Below, piece after piece: positions 13,101 to 23,300 of a DNA stretch of 64,000 bases (position 1 is the stretch's first letter; each line of letters starts with the position of its first letter). The stretch spans positions 9,486,001 to 9,550,000 of the forward strand of contig JAGUCH010000001.1 of assembly GCA_019096065.1 (NCBI GenBank), in the 5' to 3' direction. The notes under the pieces are model-generated. The model saw only the letters and a list, made by a program, of their open reading frames with translations, was not told the origin of the DNA and searched no databases. The position numbers were made by a program, and so were the translations under genes. This DNA comes from Paracyclopina nana. Taxonomy: Eukaryota; Arthropoda; Copepoda; Cyclopoida; Cyclopettidae.

Positions 13101-14979
13101 TTTAAAAGAGGTATGCATCGTCAGCCTAGCCATACTTCATTTGCCTTGCAAAATTGTGCCACATAGGTATTATTTTCAGAAAAGACAGGAAGCACTCTTC
13201 TATTCGATTACTTACTTAAGAGGGATAATCTGGATCCTAGCAGCCAAATCAATTGATCGAGACCATTGCTCGCTCCCATGTACCTAGCCATGATGTAGAA
13301 ATTGAACAAATGGGAATTGTTCCGTATCAAAATGTCTTGGTCCAGGCTCAGAAGGCTCTTCAAGTATGGATTTTGAAGAGCAAATTCTGAGAAAAAGCTA
13401 CTCTGCTGGTGGATGAGCCGTAGGAAAGCTTCAGTATGGCTAATAGACCAGTTCGATTTCAAGTGGCCTGAAATGACCATTTTAACAGCGTCCTCATCCA
13501 TCCGAAAGTCCATGTCGACGGCTGAGTATTGCGAAATCAAGGACTCCATGGCCATCTTCAGCTCAGAGTTGAACTCGGTCTCCTCGTGATTGTCAAAGAC
13601 TAAACTTTCCACCCTGGAGCCAATTCAAAGTACTTCTTTAATACCAACTATGAGTGTAGTAGTACTTTGATGTGAAAATGTGTACCTCTGTCCCCCTTTC
13701 CTCCTGAATGTGAACTTTTTCCTTTCCTCCTCGTTCAAGACTTGGTCTGGTCTGAGTCCATTTTTGATGCAGCTGAGGTATCTGCATTTTTTGCATTTCC
13801 CCCTTCGCATGGCAGTGATATCACAGGTGCCGTAGTCCCCTTTGCATACCAACTTGTCGACATCTCTTTTCTCCTGGTGAATCCTTCTGAAGAAGGCCTT
13901 GCAGCCAAGACAGCAAATGACTCCGTAATGAGCATGAAAAGTCTTATTTGGCTTGGCTTTCTCTCCGCAAATCCTGCATTCCGTTTTTGGATCCATGCTG
14001 CCATCAACTGGCATCAGATTTAGGCTACCAAGACAAAGAGCAGAGCTGACTACTCTCTTCTTAAAAGCCCTACTAGTGCATACTGTACAATATGTTGAAG
14101 CGACCTTTTCCTAATACCATATTTTGAAGCTCACTAAGAAAAGTGAGTAATTTTCCTTTGTGTAGGTTCAGCAGAGAATTTGGAACATTTGAGGCTTGCT
14201 CTGCCCATCGCTACAGACTTGTATGACTTAGTCAGCGATAGAGAAGTGCTCGAAAGGTGCCAGAGGATCCACTTCGCCTGGAAGTCAGACAAACAGGAAT
14301 CCATGCTCAAAATGCTGACTTTGTATCAAAGTCTCATCGAAGACGAGTATCAAGTGTCAGATCAAATGGTTGACATTCTGCTCCGGAGAGTTTTGCTCTA
14401 CCTCAGGTATAGTCAGCCTGTATCTAAGCCACACCGTTTCTCAGAACTATTTTCAGGCTTTTCATGGAAGAATCTTTGCTGACCAAAGAAGACACGAGGG
14501 CGGTCTATGAGTTTGCCAAACAACTGAATATGGCCCACGACCACTTTGACTTGCTGGCTCTCTACTGGGAGACTTTCTTCTTCAGTGACGACTTCAAGCA
14601 CCAGTCGCATTCAGACCAAATCATTCAGGAAAACGCAAGACTCCCCAGATTTCTCAACTTCGACCATCTTGTCAACAGAGCGACCAACTATGAAAATGAG
14701 TTCTTTTTCAGAAAGCTCTTGGAACTCAGCTTGCAGTTTGATTTGCCTGTTGAGGCCAAATCTCGAGCCATGGAAGGACTCTTGATCTTCCAATGTGAAC
14801 GTGGAAATTTGCTGGGGGCCAAAGCCACCATAGCGAGCTCTATCAGTTTGGAAAGTCCCATAAGTGCTGAAGCGATGAAGAGCTTCCTTCAGTTAAAGAG
14901 AGATTTCGAGCAGGATCGGCAGAACAGCATTTGGAATCAAATTGCCGAAGTCTTTAGTAGGAGTAAAAGGACTGAATAA
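10149..14979 (+). CDS. Helical, probably mitochondrial protein of unknown family
   Basis: Four exons (10149-10465, 10722-11767, 14166-14406, 14457-14979) join in frame to 708 residues. The N-terminus is basic and lacks acids for about 30 residues (MMAHGLKFRPYQTF...), as in a mitochondrial presequence. The remainder is leucine-rich and helical throughout, in a style like PPR or other helical-repeat proteins, but I do not recognise a specific family. Splice phases 2, 1 and 2 all match. The stop codon overlaps an AATAAA signal (14975-14980). The second intron is 2398 bp and contains an entire nuclear receptor gene on the opposite strand. Exon structure is well supported by phase; function is not assigned. 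Confidence 0.75.
11834..14014 (-). CDS. Nuclear receptor, HR96/NR1-like P-box
   Basis: Four minus-strand exons (14014-13686, 13613-13216, 13081-12308, 12180-11834) join with phases 2, 1, 1 to 615 residues. Residues 13-85 are a C4-C4 zinc-finger DNA-binding domain starting CRICGEKAKPNKTFHAHYGV. The P-box reads CLGCKAFFRR, where most receptors have CEGCKGFFRR; CxxCKAFFRR is known from HR96/HR97-type receptors. The second finger ends GKCKKCRYLSCIKNG, followed by a basic C-terminal extension. The long remainder is a helical, ligand-binding-domain-like region about 500 residues in length, longer than usual (about 250). It should act as a nuclear transcription factor; ligand and targets are unknown. 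The whole gene sits in an intron of the plus-strand gene at 10149-14979. The ligand-binding domain is diverged, and I call it by position and helical character. Confidence 0.85.
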
Positions 14980-15132
14980 ATTGCCTGATGCAATAGTAAA
15001 TTTGAACCTGCCAATCGTCTCCTGAGCTAAATTGCTCCTTCCTCTGATGATGTACTAACGTGGTAAAGCATAGCATGAGCAAATACTGCGCTCTAATAGG
15101 CAATTGCTGTCTGAGCTTCAAAAGGTGTATTT

Positions 15133-16174
15133 TAGCATACGTTAAAAGGCTCAGCTGTGTTTATGAAAATTGGAGTAGTTGTGGACGCAAATCCCATGGG
15201 AAGCGACAAGCCACACTCAACTCTCACTCCACGATCGTAAAGGGGTGGGCCAAGAGAATTCACTCCGACCTGTATTTCCCATCCCTTTGCGTGACCACAG
15301 GTCCTAGAAATGGACGGCCAAGTTTCATCTCGATAATATGCTATAATTCATGAATCAACTTACCCCCATCATCCCCCGTGCAGGTAACGCCATGGCAATG
15401 CTTGGCACAAAAGAAATTAGTGTCATCATGGTGCCGGCAAATTGAGTCCGGAACTATTGCGATGGTGGCTTCCTTTAATAATGGACTCAATAGAGGACCA
15501 TATTCGATTGATGGCTTTCCCCATCCCATAGTTGTGACAACTGTGCCAGGGCTTAGATCCTCTGTTGGTGCACCTGACAAGCATACAGGCTTGACAGAAG
15601 GATCATCCAAAGGTAAAGCTTGGCTCAGAACCAAAATGGCAAAATCTGGCCTGGGCTCGTCCGTTTGGGGCCTCACGATAGAATTGACGGAAAATTCAAA
15701 CGGCCCGTGGATCTCGTTGGATCCAACGTATACAGTATAGTCTGACGCGGAGAGCTCAACATTCGAACCTTCCTCCAAGGTGCAATGCAAAGCAGTCAAT
15801 ATTTTCGACTCAGAAATGATGCTTCCTGAGCAAAAGCGTGCATTTTTTAATCGGATACTTGCCATCTAAGGATATTTAGTCGAATTGCCCACCTCAGACC
15901 CCTTGAGAATTCTCAACGATTTCGTACCAGGGTGGCTACTTTGACAGTCTGGAATGACGGTATAATTCACATCACTATTTTCTGTGGTTGCCTTAGTGGA
16001 GGGCAAGTTGCCTAACTCGGACTCAGTTTGATTGGCAATGGCTAATGATCCCTAGTACATGAATGAGCTTTACTATTCACCAGCAGCAGTTTTAAAAAAC
16101 TAGCTTTTAGTTACCAGGAAAACTAAATCCACTGGCAGGAGCTGTTGAGGTAGGGCGTGAATTATTGGCACCAT
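15133..16174 (-). pseudogene. Trypsin-family serine protease pseudogene
   Basis: Three exons on the minus strand: 16174-16115, 16051-15364 and 15303-15133. Visible landmarks are an N-terminal hydrophobic stretch, a zymogen cleavage site (SLR then ILKGSEV), the histidine motif LTALHC, the aspartate motif DFAILVL, and a C-terminal domain ending at TAA (15133-15135). Three lesions are present. TAG at 15866-15868 replaces the Trp of the usual PWM motif. The catalytic Ser motif GDSGG reads GDDGG across the splice at 15364/15303. A one-base shift separates the GPVVTQRDGKYR frame from the VGVNSLG frame near 15265-15272. Together these rule out a normal active protease. The Ser-to-Asp change alone could mean a non-catalytic homologue, but the stop and frameshift favour a pseudogene. 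Confidence 0.8.
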
Positions 16175-16633
16175 TAATGACTGAGAATAATTTCTTTATA
16201 GTGCTTTCTGATACTTGACCAAATTTACATTACCAATACAGCCAATGAGAAATGATTCATTTTCCAAGTCTATAACTTTTTAGTAAATTCGTAGGAGCAC
16301 CTTACTCATTACTTCAAATATTTCCTTCTAGAATCTGTAGCTAGATGATCAGTTAGCTTGTAGCACTTAATCATAATCATCTTCAACGTAAGTTACATAA
16401 GTTCCGACCAGGTGGCGCAACTTACTTGGGTGAAAATGCAATCGTTTTTTTCGCGAAAGCTTATTTCATTCTTATGACTTCTTGGTATGTTAGAAAAATA
16501 TTTCTCCTCAAATAGGATTCAAGGTTTTAAGGGGCACTGTGAGATATTTTTGAAATAAGAGTCCAGTGGCTCCGAAAAGTGTACCCCACAAAACAAAAAG
16601 TATGTAGTAAGTATGTAGTAAAGCCAGTTTGAA

Positions 16634-16743
16634 AATTTTATAAAGTATGTATTTGCCGATCGATTTATGTAATCAAAGCGTTACGGTTCTAGCCGTATTC
16701 TTGTTCAAAAGTAGCGACTTAATATACCTACTAAATCGGTATT
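16634..16743 (+). repeat. Subterminal direct repeat, left copy
   Basis: Matches 27077-27186 in the same orientation over about 108 bp with about three differences (for example tcttgttcaaa here, tcttgctcaaa there). Part of the TIR element that hosts the retrotransposon. Confidence 0.85.
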
Positions 16744-17061
16744 TTATCTGTTTTCTTAAATTGAACTTAGTAAACTGTTCAGAGATGGCTCTGCTTGCAA
16801 TTCAATAATTTGTGAAATTGTTCTAATCAATAACTTTGAATGGTTTTAAGATTTCAAAAATCATCATTAATAGATGTTGATTAGAACAACATTAAAACTG
16901 AGTGAGTAAGTATCATGAGCCTCAGTTTTTATACAAAAACTGAGATTTTAAGAATATTTCAATATTTTATTCTATGTAACACAATCACTATAATCCACTC
17001 TATTTTTTTAAGGTCAGAACTGTTTTTATGACCAAAAGACTTATGTATGAAATGAGTCAAT

Positions 17062-17273
17062 TGAAGAAAGTTATTTGTATTTGAATTTTCCCGCCCTTGA
17101 TTATGTAAAATCAGCTAACGCATCGTCAGCTCAATAAACCGCAGTCACGTTTTGTTTATCACATAGTAAAGTTGTATTACTTTCACTTCATCGTTCAATC
17201 TGAGCTAAGTCCTCTCTTGGCACGTCGGCAACATCTCTCCAAACGTAGATTCTTGGAGCAGATCTTCCTTTCA
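17062..17273 (+). repeat. 5' LTR of BEL/Pao element
   Basis: 212 bp, starting TG and ending CA, identical to the 3' LTR at 26404-26615 as read base by base. It contains an AATAAA motif (caataaaccgcag, about 17140) suited to polyadenylation. It is preceded by tcaat (17057-17061), which recurs after the 3' LTR (26616-26620) as a 5-bp target site duplication. Confidence 0.95.
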
Positions 17274-17805
17274 TGGCGCCCAAGTGAACAACAGGTGAAC
17301 CAAGACAATTTTCCTGAGATTCTCAAATCACACTCATACCGCACTAGCCACACACGCTAAACCCAGAATTTGAAACAAAAAGAGTCATAGACTAAAGTTT
17401 CGAATTCAAAACCACGAATCCAAAGCAAAAAGAGTCACGTACTAACGCGTTGGATTCCCCACTGACAATTTCTCCCGAGCCAAAAGCAGTTTTGACCCGG
17501 ACGAAATTCACCCATAATTGAAAGTCTTTAGAACCAAACGAACGGATCAAGGCCTAGCCAACAGAAGTGATCCAATCGCGATATTCACCATTCTAAAAGA
17601 CATTTCTATTTACAGACAATATCAAAGAAGCCTCACAAACAGCCGAAGCTTCCCATTACAACGTCACCACGAAATCCGAAGGACAATATTTGAAGCTAAT
17701 CGTCATCTTCAAGCTACATACAGTGTCATTACCAAAACTTACCTTGTACACCAATCACGATAATAAAAGTCAAATATAATTGAACATAGTCCAATCACTT
17801 CTAAC
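17274..17805 (+). other. Primer binding site and untranslated leader
   Basis: The primer binding site tggcgcccaagtgaac starts directly after the LTR and would pair with a tRNA 3' end reading GGGCGCCA; the primer tRNA is not identified. The remaining 0.5 kb up to the gag ATG has no long ORF. It contains two related tracts around aaaaagagtca (about 17379 and 17428), possibly packaging or splicing signals, which is inference. Confidence 0.75.
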
Positions 17806-20286
17806 ATGGCATCCAAACAGACATCAGACAGTGAATTCGAAGTCGCCAACTGGAACGAACTCGAAACAGAAGCAAAAGAGATCATTGCATCTGTACAAAG
17901 CAAAATAACCGAATGGAGCCAAACGAGTCCAAAGGACATGAAAGCTGACATCCCGAAATACATACAAGAAATCCTCAAGGCCAGACAATCAGCTAAACAA
18001 GCCCAGGAGCTCATTTCGGCCATATACGAGGCACGAGCTGACAATGACGAGGAATCTGACCTCATAATTGACCACGCTCAAAAGCTCCAGGAAACTTGGA
18101 ACAAAATGAGACTCAGACTCAGAGTCTACAGCTCAACAGTCAAAAGACTTCAAGGCCAAAACGAAAAGGAAAATCCGGACAGCACACACCTGTCCTTCCC
18201 AGACTCTTCATTCATGTACTCAATGGATGGAGGTCTTGACATCTCACGCATCTCCTTGAACACACAGGAGAAATTCCTTACTGAAAAAGAAATTCTGAGG
18301 TCAGATGAGACTCCCAAAACTGCACCTCCACCACCACAAGCAAACCCACCGAAACAAACTGGAACAATACCAAAAGTCCCGCAACCAGGCAAAGAGCCCC
18401 CAAAAGCACCTTCCAAAGACAATGCAAAAGACCCTCGCTTTGATGCACCTTATCAAAAAATGAAAAGACAGTTTGATGACATGCAGTCCACCCTTAAAGC
18501 TATGGCTGAAGGCCAAAAAGAAGTGGATCAATTCAAAAACTACACGGTCATGACAGACAAACAAAAAGAGCTTGAAGACTACGCCGCTCAAGCACGGGAT
18601 GCACTAACAAAAAGCAAAGTAATCTCATCCCAAGAAGCAGGTGGCTTCAAAGCCCACATAACACGGATTACAAAAGCAGCTAAGGAGCTCATTGATGAGC
18701 TTAGAAAAACGCTTCCGGAATGGAAACCAAAACCAGCCGAAGCAGAACTACACAAGACAATGGACGATCTAATGTCCTCAATGAATGTCTCCAAACAACC
18801 CAGCCCGCAACAGAAAACATTGGCTGAACTGGTTGAAATGTTTGACCAAAAAACAGAGCCAACCCCCACACACATTCTTCCTCCACCACCCAATCCGGAC
18901 CTCACAAATGAATCAAATCATGATAATCCGGACCCGGAACCTAATCACCCACCTCCAACAAATTCAAACAGAGGGGGAAACACAAGGGGACGAAATCGCC
19001 GACAAAGAAGCTCCAGAAATGACCACAATGACTTCTACATGCACGAATCAGAGGATGATGAACCATATGTCCTCATACAAACACTCAAACACCCATCAGC
19101 AAGGAAGCAACAGAAGTCTGTCATCACAGACTGGTCTGATCTCTACAAACGAGCTTTCCTAATGAGCCAAATCTACGATACGAAAAAAGACAGAGCTCCA
19201 AAGGAAAATGAAATTCCCAAGACCAAATTTAAGGGCAACGTCGGCGACTATGCTGACTTCAAGGAAAGATTCTTCATAAGAATCATCAAAAACACTGCCA
19301 TATCCCCTGAACACAAAATGATGATGCTCATGGACAGCATTGAGGGAGAGCCAATGACAGAACTCAAAAACCTGAAACCATGGAACCTCAAAAACCTTGC
19401 TAACGCCCTAGAAATACTTGACAGCCTCTACGCTGACACACAAGGTCAAAAAAGCTATCTATTGAACAAAATCACACAGCTAGAACCACTCGATCACACC
19501 AAACGCAAGTCCCTTCTGGACCACAAAACTCTGATCAATGACCTCATCAGACACTTCAAGGAAGAGGCCAGACGATTAGAATGCACAGCAGACATGGGAA
19601 TCGAGTCCATATTTTACATGATCAAATGGAACAAAGACTCACGAATGTCATTCGAGACTTACATCGAGAACAAAAACTACAAAAAGAACATGGCCAGCCT
19701 CACACAATACATGGACTGGCATCTCAACCTCAGCAGGCAATTCTCGTATGAAAAAGAACTCAAGGAAGCCAAACCTCAAACCAAAAAAGTTGAAACTATT
19801 ACACTGTGCACTAATGAGGACAATGAAACAGATCCGGACTCTTTCACAGATGAGTCAGAACTTGAGGATGATAATGATGACATTCAGTGCATGTCCACAG
19901 CAGTCAAGGATCAAACAATGACTGAGTGTCCAATATGCAAAATAGCAAATCACCTGCTCCCACGATGCCGGACTTTCATGAAAATGTCCGCTCAAGAAAA
20001 ATATGAAAAATGTCTGGCATCAAAAGCATGCATGAGATGCTTAGAATCCACACACATCAGACGCACATGCACTGCGACAAAATGCAAACACTGTGGCAGC
20101 CCCCACCACACCCTCATGCACAAGCATTTTGAAAATCGCAGGACAGAAAGAGCAAACAAAGACGTTAAAACAGAACTCGACAATGTCAAGACCACACTCG
20201 CTACAATAGCTAACTCAGTGAAGGACATGTCTGACCGACAAACAGCTTTTTTAGAAAGCAACCAATCAAACGCAGACCCCACGTAA
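17806..20286 (+). CDS. gag: BEL/Pao Gag
   Basis: Uninterrupted 826-residue ORF. Residues 1-120 and 200-310 are charged and helical, likely coiled coil. A proline-rich linker lies around 165-205. A Gag-like core (DUF1759 type) starts near residue 475 with FKGNVGDYADFKERFF. Residues about 707-775 hold zinc knuckles (CPICKIANH, CMRCLESTH, CKHCGSPHH), expected to bind genomic RNA. It would form the virus-like particle in the cytoplasm. Codon use is strongly A-rich, as in pol. No internal stop is seen, so the ORF is intact. The pol frame overlaps its 3' end in the -1 frame. Confidence 0.93.
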   Translation: MASKQTSDSEFEVANWNELETEAKEIIASVQSKITEWSQTSPKDMKADIPKYIQEILKARQSAKQAQELISAIYEARADNDEESDLIIDHAQKLQETWNKMRLRLRVYSSTVKRLQGQNEKENPDSTHLSFPDSSFMYSMDGGLDISRISLNTQEKFLTEKEILRSDETPKTAPPPPQANPPKQTGTIPKVPQPGKEPPKAPSKDNAKDPRFDAPYQKMKRQFDDMQSTLKAMAEGQKEVDQFKNYTVMTDKQKELEDYAAQARDALTKSKVISSQEAGGFKAHITRITKAAKELIDELRKTLPEWKPKPAEAELHKTMDDLMSSMNVSKQPSPQQKTLAELVEMFDQKTEPTPTHILPPPPNPDLTNESNHDNPDPEPNHPPPTNSNRGGNTRGRNRRQRSSRNDHNDFYMHESEDDEPYVLIQTLKHPSARKQQKSVITDWSDLYKRAFLMSQIYDTKKDRAPKENEIPKTKFKGNVGDYADFKERFFIRIIKNTAISPEHKMMMLMDSIEGEPMTELKNLKPWNLKNLANALEILDSLYADTQGQKSYLLNKITQLEPLDHTKRKSLLDHKTLINDLIRHFKEEARRLECTADMGIESIFYMIKWNKDSRMSFETYIENKNYKKNMASLTQYMDWHLNLSRQFSYEKELKEAKPQTKKVETITLCTNEDNETDPDSFTDESELEDDNDDIQCMSTAVKDQTMTECPICKIANHLLPRCRTFMKMSAQEKYEKCLASKACMRCLESTHIRRTCTATKCKHCGSPHHTLMHKHFENRRTERANKDVKTELDNVKTTLATIANSVKDMSDRQTAFLESNQSNADPT
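20247..20253 (+). promoter_or_regulatory. Candidate -1 ribosomal frameshift site (TTTTTTA)
   Basis: The heptamer TTTTTTA is in the gag frame as T TTT TTA (codons gct ttt tta), the X XXY YYZ form used for -1 slippage. Pol is in the -1 frame relative to gag. That frame is open from just after TGA at 20232-20234 through the gag stop into pol. The site therefore lies in the only window where a shift would work. Confidence 0.75.
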
Positions 20287-20300
20287 CTCTGCCTAAAGAA

Positions 20301-23300
20301 GTGGCCATGCAATTGATCCAAATGAAGAGAGAACTCAAAAAACAGAAACTATCCACATCAAGATGCTTCAGAGTAGTACCAGTCATAGTCTGCAATGGCA
20401 TAAAACAGATAAAAACAAACATGGTCCTCGATGAAGCTTCAAGCAGCTCTTTCATAAGCGATCAACTATACAAGGATTTAAACTTAGTCGGCCAAAAAGT
20501 CACATATCATGTATCATCCATTAATAATAAAATACAAAAAATGGAAAGTCACAAATGCGAACTCACAATTAAACCGGTTCTTCCCACCAAACAAAGCTTC
20601 AAAATCAAAGCTTACACATCAGAAGGCATCAACAAACTAATTGCTCTTCCGGATTACAAAAAACTAAAGGAACAATTCGACTTTCTAAAGCCAATACAAT
20701 TCCCAGAACTCCACGATGGCCCAGTTGAAATACTTTTGGGCATCAACTACCCGGCTCTCCATACAAGCTTTAAAGACACAACAGGACCAAATCCGGATTC
20801 ACCTCTAGTACGAGAGACAGTGTTCGGTAATACACTGACCTATACGAATCCAGATTTCAACAAAAAAGTTGCACTCTTAACTCACGAAGTGATTGATCAA
20901 GAATGCCCCGAGCTCAAACACATAATGAAAGCTCTCTTTGATGACGACTCACAAGGCCTCAAAGAAGCAGATCCTGAAAACTTATTAACGTACGAAGAAA
21001 AGAAAGCTCGGAACATAATACAAGGAACCATCCACAAAACCTCCAAAGGCAACCTAGCTATGCGAGTACCATTCCACACATATCCAGATCCACCACCTCT
21101 TCCCAATAACTACTACCAAGTACTGAACTTCGAAATGAAACAAGAAGACAGACTCGGGCCGGAAGCTATGAAACAAGTGGATGACACTATCGATGAAATG
21201 GTCAAATACGGCTGCCTTCGATTATTACGAGACGATGAAAACAAGCTAGTGGGGTTCTACATACCTCGAGTAATGGTTATAAAAATTGACAGACTAACCA
21301 CAAAAGTCAGAGTCTGCATGGACGCAGCCAGACCATATGGTCCAGAAAGACTCTCACTCAATTCACAAGTACTAACTGGCGAAAAGCTACAAGGAGACAT
21401 ATGGTCAATCTGGATTCGCTTTCGCTTGAAAAAACACGGCTATATAGCAGACGCAGAAAAGATGTTCCTCAATGTACATCTAATGGAAGAAGACAAACCT
21501 TTCCACAGAATGATCCACAGAGGTAAAGCTTACCAGTTCGAATCATGGGTCTTTGGCAATGCAGCCTCACCTTATGCAGCACTTTATACAATGAAACAAA
21601 TAGCTAAAGATAATAAACTACATCCAATTACTGAGTATGTCTTCAGTGAATGCCTCTATATGGACGATATCATCTTCAGCTGCAATTCCACAGAAGAAGC
21701 TCTCAGCGTGTATAATGACTGCAAAAATGCCCACGCCAAATCCAAAATGGTCTTCAAAAAATGGGTCTCCTCAGACAGAGACTTCATGAAACAAATTGAA
21801 ACAGAAGACTGGCACCCATCATTCGAAATAAACTCGAAAACTCCAAATGTAAAAGCTCTTGGCATCAATTGGATCTCAGAAGAAGACCTCATCTGCTTCA
21901 AACCACTCAAACTTAACATATCGGACTCTGACCTTAAAAATATTACTCGACGATACATAGTATCAGTGGTAGCCCAAATCTTTGATCCACATGACCTCTT
22001 AGCACCTTTCACATTAAAAGGACGACTCATAGCCCAAGAAGTCTGGGGCTTAAATGATACGCTAAAAATAGATTGGGATGACAAACTGGCTTCTTTCACA
22101 GACAAAGATGACAGGATCGACCCAATACTCAAAGCCTTCCAAAAATTCGCTAACGAGGCGATAAGAATTGACGAAATAAAACTTCCACGCTATGTGACTA
22201 CTCACATTAAGGTCACTAAACGCGAATTACATGCATTTTGTGACGCATCCAAAAAAGCTTACTGCGTAGCAGTGTACTTACGCACAATCTACAAAAATGA
22301 CATGGACGAGACGAAAATCATGGCTCACTTGATTGTAGCCAAAAAGAAGCTCATTTCAGCATCTGGACGAACAATTCCACAAGCCGAATTAATGGGCGCA
22401 GTATGTGCCACACAAATAACACCGAATACTTCGACCCAACTTGACCTAATTGACATGCATGTGGAAAAAACAGACGTCCACTACTATCTCGACTCAAAAT
22501 GCACGCTACACTGGATCAAAAGGTCAAAAAGAAGACTTATTCCATTTGTGGCAACGCGAACATGTACAATAAAAGAAAAGACTGACAAAGACCAATGGCA
22601 TTACGTTGAAACAAATTCCAATCCAGCAGACAAGGGCACTCGCAGCCTCACATTTGACGAATTTGTTCAACAAAGCGAACTTTGGTTCAAAGGTCCGAAC
22701 CTTGAAAATCCGGATTACACATATCCATCAGATGAAGAATTCCAAAACATGCCAAAAGAAGAAGAAGAAGAACTCCGTTCATCTATGGCAAAAATATGCC
22801 TTTTCAGCCACCTCAAATTACACAATTACATACCCTCAATGTCATTTGACAAGCTTAGACCATTATTCAAAATAAATGCGACCTGGCCAGAGAAACACGT
22901 CGATGTCTTCAAATACATCGACAGATGCTACAAACCAATGTTCACAAATGACTACGTAAAGAAACATTACAACAGTCTACACACACTCATTCAAGCAGCA
23001 ATCTGGCTCAAATACATAAGGGTAAAATTGGCACGAAAGGCATGCCAGAATCGACCAACAGCCAGAAAAATTCTAGAAAGCTTCAATCTAAAGACAGAAG
23101 CCACATCAGTATTGGAAAATAACAGACAGGCATTAACATTCCTAATCATAGAAGCACAAAAAGAATCCTTTTCTGGCAAAGATCGAAACCTAAAGGATGA
23201 TCTACAAAAGTTTTATGCCAAAGTGGACCAAAATGGCGTCATACGCGGGGAATCCCGACTTGAAAACTCAACAGCCATATCAATTTACCAAAGAAGGCCA

